Shown here: one piece after another, positions 46,651 through 56,966 of the stretch
Position numbering within the stretch: the first letter of the stretch is position 1
How the letters are laid out: every line of letters starts with the position of its first letter
DNA from: Burkholderiales bacterium
Lineage (GTDB): Bacteria > Pseudomonadota > Gammaproteobacteria > Burkholderiales > SG8-41
Direction of reading: 5' to 3'
NCBI GenBank assembly: GCA_030684405.1
Contig: JAUXYA010000020.1
Coordinates: forward strand, 1-64,000
DNA length: 64,000 nt
Notes under the pieces: model-generated
Seen by the model: only the letters and a program-made list of their open reading frames with translations
Databases searched by the model: none
What the model was told of the DNA's origin: nothing
Program-made: the position numbers and the translations under genes

Positions 46651-47823
46651 TCAGGCCGCCGCGTGACGGATCAGCAGGTTCTTCAGGAACGGCAGGTGAT
46701 CCACCGCCGCCATGCCGGAATTGCGCACGCCGGATACCCAGACCGCCCTTGCCGCGAAAAGTTTCTGCAATCCGTCGGTGCCGAGCCCCATCGTGACAAT
46801 GTCCTCGCGCCGCGCCCTCTCGTAGCGTCGCAGCAGCTGCCGGTCGCCGCAATCCTGACCCGGCACTCGTGCCGCCAGCACTTTGACCAGCTCGCGCACA
46901 TCGCGGAAACCCAGATTAACGCCCTGGCCGGCCAGAGGGTGCACATTGTGTGCGGCATCCCCGGCCAGCGCAACGCGCGGCGCGACGAGTTTCGGCACAT
47001 GCGCGAGACGCAGCGGAAAACCGGCGGGGAGGGTAATCAGCTGCAGGCTGCCGAGCACGCTGCTGCTGGCCGCCTCGACCTGAGCGGCAAGCGCTTCGGC
47101 CGCGAGCGCCAGCAAAGTCTGCGCATGATCCGCGGTGGTGGACCACACCATCGACACGCGTCTGCCGGGCAAGGGCAACAGTGCCAGCACGCCATCGTCA
47201 CGAAACCACTGAAATGCCGCCCCCCGGTGATGCTGCGCAGTTTCGAAATTGGCTACAAGCCCGACCTGCTGGTAGTCGGTGATGCGGGCCTCGAGGCCCG
47301 CGGCTTGCCGCAGCCATGAATTGCCGCCGTCGGCTCCGACCACCAGCCGCGCCTGCAGCAAATTGCCGTCGGCAAGTTCCACCCGCGCGCAGTCTTCGGC
47401 CACTTCCAGGTTGATCGCGCGCTTCGCCACAGCGGGATGCGCCGGATCGGCTTCGGCCATGGCCTGGTACAGAGCCCGCTGCAGGGCGCTGCTTTCGACG
47501 ATGTGCGCGAGTTCACGCAGGCCGGCGTCATAGGCACTGAACGAAAGCCGGCCCTCAGGCCTGTCCCCGGAAATCATCATCGACTCCACGCGCTGCACGC
47601 GCTGCGGATCGAGCCGCTGCCAGACGCCAAGGGCATCGAGAAACGCAGCGTTGCCGGGGCTGATGGCGTAAACGCGGATGTCCCAGTCCGCGCCTGTTGA
47701 TACCGGCTGCGGCGGCTGTGCATCGATCAGCGCGACAGAGAGCCCCGATCGTTGCAGCGCAAGAGCAAGACAGGCGCCGACCAGCCCACCGCCGACGATC
47801 AGCACATCATGAACAACAGGCAT
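46651..47823 (-). CDS. UbiH/UbiF/COQ6-family FAD monooxygenase
   Basis: The 390-aa FAD-dependent hydroxylase is likely to act in ubiquinone ring synthesis. The ADP-binding VLIVGGGLVGACLALAL, the mid-protein ARLVVGADGGNSWLR (DG motif) and GDAAHNVHPLAGQGVNLGFRDV near residue 280 are typical. Which ring position it hydroxylates cannot be assigned, because this family (UbiH, UbiI, UbiL, UbiM) is hard to split by motif. Coq7 at 30152 would supply the C6 step. Confidence 0.88.
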   Translation of the reverse strand: MPVVHDVLIVGGGLVGACLALALQRSGLSVALIDAQPPQPVSTGADWDIRVYAISPGNAAFLDALGVWQRLDPQRVQRVESMMISGDRPEGRLSFSAYDAGLRELAHIVESSALQRALYQAMAEADPAHPAVAKRAINLEVAEDCARVELADGNLLQARLVVGADGGNSWLRQAAGLEARITDYQQVGLVANFETAQHHRGAAFQWFRDDGVLALLPLPGRRVSMVWSTTADHAQTLLALAAEALAAQVEAASSSVLGSLQLITLPAGFPLRLAHVPKLVAPRVALAGDAAHNVHPLAGQGVNLGFRDVRELVKVLAARVPGQDCGDRQLLRRYERARREDIVTMGLGTDGLQKLFAARAVWVSGVRNSGMAAVDHLPFLKNLLIRHAAA

Positions 47824-48029
47824 CAGATGAAAATCTCTTGTCGAATCGGGTTTTCATGCCGACATTCTAGGCGGCCCAGGCCGCCGCCTCCACAATCCGG
47901 CCGCAGCAGTTCACGTGGGTCGCCGCCAAGTGTGGCTAACTCGTGGATTCCACAGACAAATCAATGAAATGCCCAGGCCTGGCAGCTTGACAAGCACAAG
48001 CCTGCTCTTTAGACTGCGCGCCCTCCAGT
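47824..48029. other. Intergenic region between ubiH-like gene and tRNA
   Basis: No protein gene was found. It holds the 5' flank of the leftward monooxygenase gene and the rightward tRNA promoter (47987-48015). Confidence 0.5.
47987..48015 (+). promoter_or_regulatory. Sigma-70 promoter for the tRNA gene
   Basis: A perfect TTGACA (47987-47992), 17-bp spacer and TAGACT (48010-48015) precede the tRNA by 14 bp. A GC-rich GCGCGCCC discriminator follows the -10 box, as in stringently controlled stable-RNA promoters. Confidence 0.8.
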
Positions 48030-48105
48030 GGCGAGTTAGCTCAGTGGTTAGAGCAGTGGAATCATAATCCATTGGTCCGGGGTTCAAATCCCTGACTCGC
48101 CACCA
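48030..48105 (+). tRNA. tRNA with CAT anticodon (Ile2 or elongator Met)
   Basis: The 76-nt gene folds as a cloverleaf: acceptor GGCGAGT/ACTCGCC, D stem GCTC/GAGC, an anticodon stem of at least TGGA/TCCA with loop ATCATAA (anticodon CAT), T arm with GGTTCAAATCC, and an encoded CCA end. The first pair is G-C, so this is not the initiator. The short D loop (AGTGGTTA) and the TTGGTC variable region resemble E. coli tRNA-Ile2, in which C34 becomes lysidine; elongator Met remains possible. T residues after CCA may help terminate. Confidence 0.92.
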
Positions 48106-48167
48106 CTTCTTTTTGTCTTTCCGCTGTTCCGTTTGCCCGGCAAGACCTGCCGTGTTATCTTGAGCCG

Positions 48168-48482
48168 ATGCGTAAGTTAATGCTTTTATTGGCTTTTTTG
48201 GTTTTTGCCGGGCCGGCTTGGGCGCAGCGTGCGCTGCCTGCCGAAGCCAAGCGCGGCACCATCGGCGAACGGCAGATGTTACCGCTTGTACAGCTCGGCA
48301 ATGAAACCCGGCGGCTTGCCCCGGGCGGCGTGATCATCGACAGCAACAACCGCTCGATCACCCATAACCAGTTGCCCCCCGGCTCTGAAGTGCTGTACCT
48401 GCTCGACCGCAACGGCGAGTTGCTGCGGCTGGTGATCCTGACGGCAGAAGAACGGGCCCTGATCGACAGCTCGAAAAAGTAA
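48168..48482 (+). CDS. Small exported protein of unknown function
   Basis: The 104-aa product has a clear signal peptide (MRKLMLLLAFLVFAGPAWA, cleaved near residue 19). A short mature part of about 85 residues, with GVIIDSNNRSITHNQLPPGS and VLYLLDRNGELLRLVILT, suggests a small beta-rich periplasmic protein. No family was recognised. It sits 3 bp before miaB and is probably cotranscribed with it. Confidence 0.75.
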   Translation: MRKLMLLLAFLVFAGPAWAQRALPAEAKRGTIGERQMLPLVQLGNETRRLAPGGVIIDSNNRSITHNQLPPGSEVLYLLDRNGELLRLVILTAEERALIDSSKK

Positions 48483-48485
48483 ACC

Positions 48486-49826
48486 GTGGGCAAGGTTTAC
48501 ATCAAGACCTTCGGCTGTCAGATGAACGAGTACGATTCGGACAAGATGGCCGACGTGCTCGCGGCCGGCGAAGGCCTCACCCCCACCGACGATCCGGCAG
48601 ACGCCGACGTCATCCTGTTCAACACCTGTTCCGTGCGCGAGAAGGCCCAGGAAAAAGTGTTCCATGACCTGGGCCGCGTCAGGCAGTTCAAAAAAAACAA
48701 ACCCGGCCTGATCATTGGCGTCGGTGGCTGCGTCGCCAGCCAGGAAGGCGCAGCCATCGTCCGGCGCGCACCCTACGTCGATGTCGTATTCGGTCCGCAG
48801 ACCCTGCACCGGCTGCCACAGCTGATCGCGGCCCGGCGCGCAAGCGGCAAGCCGCAGATTGACATCGCTTTCCCCGCAGTCGAGAAATTCGATCACCTGC
48901 CGCCAGCGCGCATCGACGGCGTCACCGCCTTCGTCTCGATCATGGAAGGCTGCAGCAAGTACTGTTCGTTCTGCGTAGTGCCATACACCCGCGGCGAAGA
49001 AGTCTCCCGCCCCTTTGGCGACGTGCTGACCGAAGTCGCGGAACTCGCATTGCAGGGCGTAAAGGAAGTCACCCTGCTCGGGCAGAACGTCAACGCTTAC
49101 CGCGCGCCGCTCGAAGGCGAAACCGACGGCGCGGATTTCGCGCTGCTGCTCGATTACGTCGCCGACATCCCCGGCATCGAACGCATCCGCTACACGACTT
49201 CGCACCCCAAGGAATTCACGCCGCGGCTGATCGCGGCCCATGCGCGTATCCCCCAGCTGGTGGACCATGTGCACCTGCCGGTGCAGTCAGGCTCGGATCG
49301 GGTGCTCGCTGCGATGAAGCGCGGTTACACTGCAGTGGAATACAAATCGATCGTCCGCCGCCTGCGCGCGGCGCGGCCGGACATCTGCATTTCCTCGGAC
49401 TTCATCGTCGGTTTCCCCGGCGAGACCGAACGCGATTTCGGGCAGACCCTGCAATTGATCGAGGAAGTCGGCTTCGATGACAGCTTCAGTTTCGTCTATA
49501 GCCCGCGCCCCGGAACTCCGGCCGCGGATCTACCCGATGACACGCCGCAGGCCGTTAAACTCGAGCGCCTGCAACGTCTGCAGGCACGCATCACCGAACA
49601 GGCCGGCGCCATCAACGAGGCAATGGTCGGCACCCGCCAGCGCGTACTGATCTACGGCACTGCCCGCCGCAACACCGCGGACCTGGCAGGCCGCACCGAC
49701 AACAACCGGGTGGTGAATTTCCCGGGACCGCGCGAACGCATCGGCCGTTTTGCCGACGTCCTCATCACCGAGGCGCGCTCGCACACACTGCGCGGCGAGC
49801 TGCCGCTGACGGAGGCAGTCACTTGA
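48486..49826 (+). CDS. miaB: tRNA-2-methylthio-N6-dimethylallyladenosine synthase
   Basis: This 446-aa radical-SAM methylthiotransferase modifies A37 of tRNAs reading UNN codons. The N-terminal UPF0004 domain starts [18 protein letters not shown]. The radical-SAM cluster motif is [19 protein letters not shown] (about residues 155-173), and a C-terminal TRAM domain follows. The start is a GTG at 48486. It overlaps phoH by 4 bp and heads the classic miaB-ybeZ-ybeY-ybeX-lnt gene order. Confidence 0.96.
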   Translation: MGKVYIKTFGCQMNEYDSDKMADVLAAGEGLTPTDDPADADVILFNTCSVREKAQEKVFHDLGRVRQFKKNKPGLIIGVGGCVASQEGAAIVRRAPYVDVVFGPQTLHRLPQLIAARRASGKPQIDIAFPAVEKFDHLPPARIDGVTAFVSIMEGCSKYCSFCVVPYTRGEEVSRPFGDVLTEVAELALQGVKEVTLLGQNVNAYRAPLEGETDGADFALLLDYVADIPGIERIRYTTSHPKEFTPRLIAAHARIPQLVDHVHLPVQSGSDRVLAAMKRGYTAVEYKSIVRRLRAARPDICISSDFIVGFPGETERDFGQTLQLIEEVGFDDSFSFVYSPRPGTPAADLPDDTPQAVKLERLQRLQARITEQAGAINEAMVGTRQRVLIYGTARRNTADLAGRTDNNRVVNFPGPRERIGRFADVLITEARSHTLRGELPLTEAVT

Positions 49827-50785
49827 AACCGCTGGAAATCAGCTTCACGCCGGTCGACAACCAGCGCCTTGCCAATCTCTGCGGCGTGCTCGATGAAAAC
49901 CTGCGCCAGGTCGAAACTGCCCTGGACGTGGGCATTGCGCGGCGCGGCGAGCATTTCGCACTGACCGGCACCCTCGAACGCACGCGCGTCGCGGCCCGGG
50001 TACTGCATGATTTTTATGAGCGGGCGCAGGATCCGCTGTCGCTCGAGTCGGTGCAACTGGCCTTGATCGAGGCCGGGCAGCAGGAAGGGGCGCGGTCCGG
50101 CGTCGCTGCGCCGGCACTGATCACCCGCAAGCAGGATCTGCACGGCCGCACGCCACGGCAGACCGAATACCTGCTGAACATCCAGAAACACGACATCACC
50201 TTCAGTATCGGACCCGCCGGCACCGGCAAGACCTATCTCGCGGTGGCCTGCGCGGTCGACGCATTGGAGCGCGATGCGGTGCAGCGCATCATCCTTGTGC
50301 GGCCCGCCGTCGAGGCCGGCGAGCGCCTCGGCTTCCTGCCCGGCGACATGGCGCAGAAGGTCGACCCCTACCTGCGACCGCTCTACGACGCGCTCTACGA
50401 CCTGATGGGCTACGACAAGGTCGCGAAGATGTTCGAACGCCAGGCGATCGAGATTGCGCCACTCGCTTTCATGCGCGGGCGCACGCTGAACCACGCCTTC
50501 ATCATTCTCGACGAGGCGCAGAACACGACCCGCGAGCAGATGAAGATGTTCCTCACCCGTATCGGCTTCGGCAGCAAGGCGGTAATCACCGGCGACGTCA
50601 CCCAGATCGACCTGCCCAAGGGCACGGTCAGCGGACTGGTGGAGGCACAGACGGTGCTGAAGAAGGTGCGCGGCATCGCATTCACATTCTTTGATGCTGC
50701 CGACGTCGTGCGCCATCCGCTGGTGCAACGCATCGTCAACGCCTACGACCGCCACCGCAAGGCAACGGGCGGCGGGGACAGATGA
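49823..50785 (+). CDS. ybeZ: PhoH-like ATPase (YbeZ)
   Basis: The 320-aa P-loop ATPase has Walker A in [15 protein letters not shown] (about residues 128-142) and Walker B in [12 protein letters not shown]. It is thought to act with YbeY in rRNA and ribosome maintenance. It overlaps both miaB and ybeY by 4 bp (ATGA), so the operon is translationally coupled. Confidence 0.94.
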   Translation: MKPLEISFTPVDNQRLANLCGVLDENLRQVETALDVGIARRGEHFALTGTLERTRVAARVLHDFYERAQDPLSLESVQLALIEAGQQEGARSGVAAPALITRKQDLHGRTPRQTEYLLNIQKHDITFSIGPAGTGKTYLAVACAVDALERDAVQRIILVRPAVEAGERLGFLPGDMAQKVDPYLRPLYDALYDLMGYDKVAKMFERQAIEIAPLAFMRGRTLNHAFIILDEAQNTTREQMKMFLTRIGFGSKAVITGDVTQIDLPKGTVSGLVEAQTVLKKVRGIAFTFFDAADVVRHPLVQRIVNAYDRHRKATGGGDR

Positions 50786-51246
50786 CGGATCGCCACAGGG
50801 CGCCGCGCATCGACGTGCAGTGCGTCACCAGCGCGCGCAACGTGCCGCCGCCGACACGCATCCGCCAGTGGGCGCGTGCCGCGCTTTCCAGCGACGCCCG
50901 GGTCACCATCCGCATCGTCGGAAGCGCCGAGGGCCGTCTGCTCAATCGCAGCTACCGCAAACGCGATTACGCGACCAACGTGCTCACCTTCGTGTTCCGC
51001 GAGCGGCCGCCGTACGAGGGTGATATCGCGCTATGCGCGCCGGTGATCACCCGTGAAGCCCGCGCGCAGCGCAAGACCGTCGCCGCGCATTACGCACACA
51101 TGGTCATGCACGGTCTGTTGCACCTGCAGGGTTACGACCACGAGAACGATATCGATGCCGCCAGAATGGAGCGCCGCGAGAAAACGCTGCTCGCCCGCTT
51201 CGGGTATCCTGACCCCTACCGTCCGCCTTCCCTGCGCGGCACCTGA
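50782..51246 (+). CDS. ybeY: Endoribonuclease YbeY
   Basis: This 154-aa zinc-dependent RNase functions in 16S rRNA 3' maturation and ribosome quality control. The three-His zinc motif HGLLHLQGYDH is intact (about residues 111-121), preceded by the conserved RDYATNVLTFVFRE-like segment. It follows phoH with a 4-bp overlap. Confidence 0.95.
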   Translation: MTDRHRAPRIDVQCVTSARNVPPPTRIRQWARAALSSDARVTIRIVGSAEGRLLNRSYRKRDYATNVLTFVFRERPPYEGDIALCAPVITREARAQRKTVAAHYAHMVMHGLLHLQGYDHENDIDAARMERREKTLLARFGYPDPYRPPSLRGT

Positions 51247-51256
51247 CTCTCCCGAC

Positions 51257-52093
51257 ATGGACGACCCACAGAAACCAACCCTGCTTGAACGGCTTTCCGC
51301 GCTGCTGCTGCGCGAGCCCGAAGACCGCGAACAACTGATCGGCCTGCTGCGCTCGGCGCACGATCGCAACCTGCTCGACGCCGACGGACTCGCGATGATC
51401 GAAGGCGTTCTGCAGGTTTCCGAAATGCACGCGCGCGACATCATGGTGCCGCGCTCACAGATGGACATCATCGATGTCAACGAGCCACCCGACCGCTTCA
51501 TCCCGCTGGTGATCGAGACCGCGCACTCGCGTTTTCCGGTGATCGGCGAGAGCAGGGACGACGTGCTCGGCATCCTGCTCGCCAAGGACCTGCTGCGTTA
51601 TTACGCCGGCGAAGAGGAGTTCGACGTGCGCGACATGCTGCGCCCGGCGGTGTTCATACCGGAATCGAAACCGCTCAACGTGCTGCTCAAGGAATTCCGC
51701 AAGAATCGCAACCACATCGCCATCGTTGTCGATGAATACGGCGGCGTTGCCGGCCTGATCACCATCGAGGACGTACTCGAGCAGATCGTCGGTGACATCG
51801 AGGACGAATACGATTTCGACGAAGCCGAAGACAACATCGTTCAGGAAAAGCGCGGCATCTACCGTATCAAGGCGCTGACCGAGATTGCCGACTTCAACAC
51901 GGCCTTTGGCACCGCCTTCAGCGACGAAGAGTTCGACACTGTCGGCGGACTGGTGCTGAAGCGCTTCGGCCGGGTGCCCAAACGCGGCGAGCAACTGATG
52001 ATCGATACACTGAATTTCCGCGTGCTGCGCGCCGACAGCCGGCGCATTTACCTGCTGCAGGTTTCGAAAAAACCGGACAAACCCGCCGCTTAA
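51257..52093 (+). CDS. corC: CorC/YbeX, CBS-domain magnesium/cobalt transport-associated protein
   Basis: The 278-aa cytoplasmic protein has two CBS domains (MVPRSQMDIIDVNEPPDRF; VVDEYGGVAGLITIEDVLEQ) and a C-terminal CorC_HlyC domain (EFDTVGGLVLKRFGRVPKRG). It lacks the membrane DUF21 domain of larger relatives. The ATG at 51257 lies 10 bp after ybeY. A palindromic repeat element separates it from lnt. Confidence 0.93.
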   Translation: MDDPQKPTLLERLSALLLREPEDREQLIGLLRSAHDRNLLDADGLAMIEGVLQVSEMHARDIMVPRSQMDIIDVNEPPDRFIPLVIETAHSRFPVIGESRDDVLGILLAKDLLRYYAGEEEFDVRDMLRPAVFIPESKPLNVLLKEFRKNRNHIAIVVDEYGGVAGLITIEDVLEQIVGDIEDEYDFDEAEDNIVQEKRGIYRIKALTEIADFNTAFGTAFSDEEFDTVGGLVLKRFGRVPKRGEQLMIDTLNFRVLRADSRRIYLLQVSKKPDKPAA

Positions 52094-52097
52094 TCCA

Positions 52098-52237
52098 AGA
52101 GCGTTAAACAAAAATGAAATTTCCCCCTCATCCCAGCCCTTCTCCCGGAGGGAGAAGGGCTTTTCATCCCTCTCCCTCCGGGAGAGGGACCGAGGGTGAG
52201 GGGTTTTTTACCGCAATGTCATTTGTACAATCGATCT
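52098..52237. repeat. Palindromic repeat element (copy A) with two strong hairpins
   Basis: Imperfect terminal inverted repeats lie at about 52098-52122 and 52215-52237. Inside are two perfect hairpins: a 12-bp stem AGCCCTTCTCCC / GGGAGAAGGGCT (52135-52161, 3-nt loop) and a 10-bp stem TCCCTCTCCC / GGGAGAGGGA (52167-52189). Flanking CCCCTCA / TGAGGGG arms can pair outside both. A related copy lies at 63770-63955. There is no coding capacity. Its position between corC and lnt could weaken transcription into lnt. Confidence 0.7.
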
Positions 52238-52274
52238 AAGTACCCATTTTTATTGACACTTTGAATCGGCCACG

Positions 52275-53783
52275 ATGACCGCTCCGCGCCGCTCCGTCCA
52301 ATGGGTCATCGCCGCAGCGCTGGGTGCGCTGACGGTCGCCGCTTACGCGCCCTTCCATCTTTTTCCGCTGCCGCTGCTGAGCATTGCGCTGCTGTTCCTG
52401 CTTTGGCAGCAAGCGGCCTCGGCACGCGACGCCGCTCTGCTCGGTTTCGCCTTCGGCCTCGGCTGGTTCGGCGTCGGCGTGTCCTGGGTCTACATCAGCC
52501 TCAACGTGTTCGGCGCGATGCCTTCATCGCTTGCCGCCGCGGTGACGCTGCTGTTCTGCGCCTACCTCGCGCTGCATCCGGCAGCGGCCGGGTACCTCAG
52601 CCGCCGTTTCGCACTGCCGCCTGCGCTGAACTGGATTCTCTTCGTTCCGGCAGTGTTCACATTGTTCGAATGGCTGCGCGGCTGGCTGTGGACCGGCTTT
52701 CCCTGGCTCAATCCCGGATACTCGCAGGTCCCGTCGAGCCCGCTCGCCGGTTATGCGCCGGTACTGGGCGTGCATGGCGTGGCCCTGCTGCTGTTCTGCA
52801 CTGCCGGTGCACTGTGCTGGGCGTGGATCACAAAACCGTGGCAGCAATGGCGCAGCCACTGGCGATGGCCCGCGGCATTGCTGGCGATCTGGCTGGCCGG
52901 TGCCGGACTCAAGGCAGTGGCCTGGACCGAACCCACCGGATCGAAAGTCAGCGTCAGCCTGCTCCAGGGCAATATCGCGCAGGATCTCAAGTGGCGCAGC
53001 GATCAGCTGCGCGACACCCTGCTGCGTTATCTCGAGCTGGTGCGCAACAGTGACAGTCAGCTGATCATCCTGCCGGAAACCGCCTTGCCGCTGTTCCTGC
53101 GCGATGTACCCCCCGAGTATCTCGAAGCCCTTGCCGAACACGCGCGCCAGCACCGCAGCGATGTACTGGTCGGCGTGCCGGAACGTTTGCCCAACGGTGA
53201 CTACTACAACAGCGTAGTCTCCTTCGGCAGTTCACCACAGCAAACTTACCGCAAGAACCACCTGGTGCCCTTCGGTGAATTCATCCCGCTGCGTCCGCTG
53301 CTCGGTGAGCTGGTGTCCCGGCTCGCCATCCCGCTGCAGGATTTCGCGCGCGGCGCGCCGGATCAGCAACCGCTGGCAGTCGCCGGCGAGCGGGTGGCCA
53401 TCAACATCTGCTATGAGGACGCCTTCGGCGAAGAAATCATCCGTCAGCTGCCGCAAGCGACGCTGCTGGTCAACGTCAGCAACGTCGCCTGGTTCGGCCG
53501 CTCGATCGCGCCCCAGCAGCACCTGCAAATCGCGCAGATGCGCGCACTGGAAACCGGCCGCTACATGCTGCGCGCGACCAACACCGGCATGACCGCGGTG
53601 GTCAATCCGCAGGGCCGGGTCGAAGCCGTCGCCCCGGAGTTCACGCGGACGGTGTTGACTCACACAGTGGCAGGAATGCAGGGCGCAACACCCTTCGTGC
53701 GCTGGGGCAACGGCGCCGCACTGGGCCTGTGTCTGATCGCCATCGCAGCAGCCTTCGTACTGCGCAAACGCGCCCGTCGTTAA
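52275..53783 (+). CDS. lnt: Apolipoprotein N-acyltransferase
   Basis: This 502-aa inner-membrane enzyme adds the third acyl chain to lipoproteins. Several N-terminal membrane helices are followed by a periplasmic nitrilase-like domain. The catalytic triad is visible as Glu in LIILPETALPLF, Lys in YRKNHLVPFGEFIPLRP, and Cys in AINICYEDAFGEEI. A last membrane helix lies at the C-terminus. Lipoproteins in this window, such as MltA and LptM, are potential substrates. Confidence 0.95.
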   Translation: MTAPRRSVQWVIAAALGALTVAAYAPFHLFPLPLLSIALLFLLWQQAASARDAALLGFAFGLGWFGVGVSWVYISLNVFGAMPSSLAAAVTLLFCAYLALHPAAAGYLSRRFALPPALNWILFVPAVFTLFEWLRGWLWTGFPWLNPGYSQVPSSPLAGYAPVLGVHGVALLLFCTAGALCWAWITKPWQQWRSHWRWPAALLAIWLAGAGLKAVAWTEPTGSKVSVSLLQGNIAQDLKWRSDQLRDTLLRYLELVRNSDSQLIILPETALPLFLRDVPPEYLEALAEHARQHRSDVLVGVPERLPNGDYYNSVVSFGSSPQQTYRKNHLVPFGEFIPLRPLLGELVSRLAIPLQDFARGAPDQQPLAVAGERVAINICYEDAFGEEIIRQLPQATLLVNVSNVAWFGRSIAPQQHLQIAQMRALETGRYMLRATNTGMTAVVNPQGRVEAVAPEFTRTVLTHTVAGMQGATPFVRWGNGAALGLCLIAIAAAFVLRKRARR

Positions 53784-53807
53784 CTGCCATTTGCCTGTGG
53801 CGCGCCT

Positions 53808-53836
53808 TTGGCGCAGTGCCGCAAAGCCTGTAAAAT
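53808..53836 (+). promoter_or_regulatory. Sigma-70-like promoter for glyQS
   Basis: TTGGCG (53808-53813), a 17-bp spacer and TAAAAT (53831-53836) lie 26 bp before the glyQ start codon. The -10 has one mismatch and the -35 two. Confidence 0.6.
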
Positions 53837-53861
53837 TCGGCACTTAACTCGCGTTCCTCCG

Positions 53862-54806
53862 ATGCTTACATTCCAGCAAATCATCCTCAAGCTGAACCAG
53901 TACTGGGACCGTCAGGGCTGCGCCCTGCTGCAACCCTACGACATGGAAGTCGGCGCCGGCACATTTCACACCGCAACCTTTCTCCGCGCCATCGGCCCCG
54001 AACCCTGGAAAGCGGCGTATGTGCAGCCCTCGCGCCGGCCTAAGGACGGCCGTTACGGCGAGAACCCGAACCGGCTGCAGCATTACTACCAGTATCAGGT
54101 CGTGCTGAAGCCCTCGCCGCCGGAGATCCTCGAACTCTACCTCGGCTCGCTGCGTGAAATCGGCATCGATCCGCGCGAGCACGACATCCGTTTTGTCGAG
54201 GACGACTGGGAATCACCGACGCTGGGCGCCTGGGGCCTCGGCTGGGAAGTGTGGCTTAACGGCATGGAAGTCACCCAGTTCACCTACTTCCAGGAAGTCG
54301 GCGGCATCGCCTGCAAGCCGATCATGGGTGAGATTACCTACGGCCTCGAGCGGCTGGCGATGTACCTGCAGCAGAAGGAAAGCGTGTTCGACCTTGAATG
54401 GGCGCCGGGTATCCGTTACCACGACGTCTATTTCCAGAATGAAGTCGAGCAGTCGACCTTCAATTTCGAGCAGGCCAATGTCGAGGTGCTGCTGCAGCAG
54501 TTCGGCCAGTTCGAAACCGAAGCCAAACGCCTGTTTGAAGCCGGGCTCGCACTCCCGGGCTACGAAATGGTGATGAAGTGTTCGCACAGCTTCAACCTGC
54601 TGGATGCCCGCGGGGCGATTTCGGTGACCGAACGCGCGGCCTACATCGCGCGCGTGCGCACGCTGGCGCGGCTGGCCGCACAAGCTTATTACGCGTCACG
54701 CAAAGCCCATCGTTTTGAGCGTGCCAGCATCGAAGCGCTGCAGGCTTTTCTGCCCACCGAGGAACGCGACGAAGTTCTCGCAGCCCGCGCCGGAGTCAAA
54801 GCATGA
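53862..54806 (+). CDS. glyQ: Glycyl-tRNA synthetase alpha subunit
   Basis: This 314-aa catalytic subunit of the tetrameric bacterial GlyRS shows [55 protein letters not shown] and [14 protein letters not shown]. The ATG at 53862 begins MLTFQQIIL; an upstream in-frame start at 53808 would overlap the promoter. It overlaps glyS by 4 bp. Confidence 0.97.
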   Translation: MLTFQQIILKLNQYWDRQGCALLQPYDMEVGAGTFHTATFLRAIGPEPWKAAYVQPSRRPKDGRYGENPNRLQHYYQYQVVLKPSPPEILELYLGSLREIGIDPREHDIRFVEDDWESPTLGAWGLGWEVWLNGMEVTQFTYFQEVGGIACKPIMGEITYGLERLAMYLQQKESVFDLEWAPGIRYHDVYFQNEVEQSTFNFEQANVEVLLQQFGQFETEAKRLFEAGLALPGYEMVMKCSHSFNLLDARGAISVTERAAYIARVRTLARLAAQAYYASRKAHRFERASIEALQAFLPTEERDEVLAARAGVKA

Positions 54807-56923
54807 GCCGGCCGCTGCTCGTTGAGCTGTATACCGAAGAACTGCCGCCGAAGGCACTGCGGAAACTCGGCGAAGCGTTTGCCGGCGGTATTGCCGCAGG
54901 ACTGAAACAGCGCGGACTGCTGGAACGTGACGGACACACCGTTTTTGCAACACCACGCCGTCTTGCAGTGATGTTTGATGCCGTGCTCGACAAGGGCCTC
55001 GACCAGCCAGTCGAACAGAAATTGATGCCTCTGGACGTGGTGCGCAAACCCAACGGCCCCGCAGCGCTGGAGAAAAAACTCGCCGCAATGGGCCGCGGGC
55101 ATATGGCCGCGCTGTTTCCGGATGGCCGCGACGGGTCAGACGCCTTTGTCATCAAAAAAGATGGCAAGGCCGAATTCGTCTACCTGCAGATGCTCGCCAT
55201 GGGACAGCCTCTTGCGCGGGCCTTGGAAGAATCGCTGGAAGAGGCCATCAACAAGCTGCCGATTCCCAAGGTGATGACCTACCAGTTGTCCGACGGGCTG
55301 ACCACGGTGAAATTCGTGCGCCCGGCCCACGGCCTGGTAGCGCTGCATGGATCGGAAGTCATCAATGTCTCCGTGCTGGGACTGACTGCCGGACGCATCA
55401 CCCACGGCCACCGTTTCCTCGGAACGGCCGACATTGCACTGAAATCCGCCAGTGATTACGAAACCGGGCTGCAGGAAGCCGGCAAGGTCATAGCCGCGTT
55501 CGACAAGCGCCGTGCACTGATCGAAACCCGGCTGCAGACTCAGGCGAAGGCGCTGAATGCGGGCCTCGGCGAGTACTCGAACCTGCTCGATGAAGTCACC
55601 GCACTGGTGGAATGGCCTGTCGTCTACACCGCCAGTTTCGATGAGGCGTTTCTGGAAGTGCCGCAGGAGTGCCTGATCCTGACCATGCGCACCAACCAGA
55701 AATACTTCCCGTTGTTCGACGCCGCCGGCAGGCTGACCCACCGCTTCCTGATTGTCAGCAACATGCAGGTCGCCGATCCGGCCAACATCGTCAGCGGCAA
55801 CCAGCGCGTGGTGCGGCCGCGGCTGGAAGATGCGCGCTTTTTCTACAACCAGGATCGCAAGGAGCGGCTGGAAACCCGCGTTCCGCGCCTGGGCAAGGTG
55901 GTCTACCACAACAAGCTGGGCACCCAGCTTGAGCGCGTGGCGCGCGTGCAATTGCTGGCCGGTAAAATCGCGCGCCTGCTGAAAGTCGATGCAGCCCAGG
56001 CCGAACGTGCCGCCTGGCTGGCCAAAGCCGACCTCGTCACCGGCATGGTCGGCGAATTCCCGGAACTGCAAGGCATCATGGGCCGATACTACGCGCAGCA
56101 CGACGGTGAACCCGCAGCCGTCGCCGACGCCATCGCCGATCACTATCTGCCGCGTTTCGCCGGCGACCGCCTGCCCGAACATCCGGTGTCCTGCGCCGTC
56201 GCCCTGGCCGACAAGCTGGAAACCCTGACCGGCCTCTTCGGCATCGGCCAGTTGCCGACGGGAGACCGCGACCCCTTCGCACTGCGCCGCCATGCGCTGG
56301 GCGTGATCCGCATCCTGATCGAGCGCGACCTGCCGCTGTCTCTGCACGCCCTGATCAACGATGCCTTTTCGGTATTCGATCGCGCCCTTGGGTTGGGACA
56401 GGTACATACTGATCTGCAAACCTTCTTCTTCGAACGTATGCGCAGCTATTTTGCGGATGCCGGCTACAGCGCGCATGAAATCGATGCCGTACTGAGCCTG
56501 CAACCGCAGGCCGTCAACCTGATACCGCTGCAACTGACCGCCGTGCGCGCCTTCGCCGCTCTGCCCGAATCTGTCAGCCTCGCCGCCGCCAACAAGCGGG
56601 TTGCCAACATCCTGCGCCAGGCCGAAGGCAAGGGCGAAGCCGGGCGCGATGCCGACGCGAAACTGCTGCAGGAGCCGGCCGAGCGCGCCTTGTTCGATGC
56701 CCTGAAAAAAGCATCGGCCACTGCCACGCCGCTGTACGAGCGCGGCGACTACACCGGCTACCTGAAAACCTTCGCGGTGCTGAAGGCTCCCGTCGATGCG
56801 TTCTTCGACGGCGTGATGGTGATGGCCGAGGATGCCGCGCTGCGCCGCAACCGCATCGCCCTGCTCGCCGATCTGCAACACGAGATGAACCGCATCGCCG
56901 ACATCTCCAAGCTGGCCGCATGA
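54803..56923 (+). CDS. glyS: Glycyl-tRNA synthetase beta subunit
   Basis: The 706-aa subunit carries tRNA-binding and HD-like domains. [19 protein letters not shown] at the N-terminus, [34 protein letters not shown] and [11 protein letters not shown] are characteristic. The length is close to the usual 690 or so. It is coupled to glyQ by ATGA. Confidence 0.97.
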   Translation: MSRPLLVELYTEELPPKALRKLGEAFAGGIAAGLKQRGLLERDGHTVFATPRRLAVMFDAVLDKGLDQPVEQKLMPLDVVRKPNGPAALEKKLAAMGRGHMAALFPDGRDGSDAFVIKKDGKAEFVYLQMLAMGQPLARALEESLEEAINKLPIPKVMTYQLSDGLTTVKFVRPAHGLVALHGSEVINVSVLGLTAGRITHGHRFLGTADIALKSASDYETGLQEAGKVIAAFDKRRALIETRLQTQAKALNAGLGEYSNLLDEVTALVEWPVVYTASFDEAFLEVPQECLILTMRTNQKYFPLFDAAGRLTHRFLIVSNMQVADPANIVSGNQRVVRPRLEDARFFYNQDRKERLETRVPRLGKVVYHNKLGTQLERVARVQLLAGKIARLLKVDAAQAERAAWLAKADLVTGMVGEFPELQGIMGRYYAQHDGEPAAVADAIADHYLPRFAGDRLPEHPVSCAVALADKLETLTGLFGIGQLPTGDRDPFALRRHALGVIRILIERDLPLSLHALINDAFSVFDRALGLGQVHTDLQTFFFERMRSYFADAGYSAHEIDAVLSLQPQAVNLIPLQLTAVRAFAALPESVSLAAANKRVANILRQAEGKGEAGRDADAKLLQEPAERALFDALKKASATATPLYERGDYTGYLKTFAVLKAPVDAFFDGVMVMAEDAALRRNRIALLADLQHEMNRIADISKLAA

Positions 56924-56966
56924 TGCACTCACTGCTTACGCCTCACCTCTCACGCCTCTCTGCCCC

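Noticed and set aside
55136-56932. 598-codon frame antisense to glyS
   Set aside because: It is the largest shadow frame in the window; it covers an essential synthetase gene and lacks start signals or domains.
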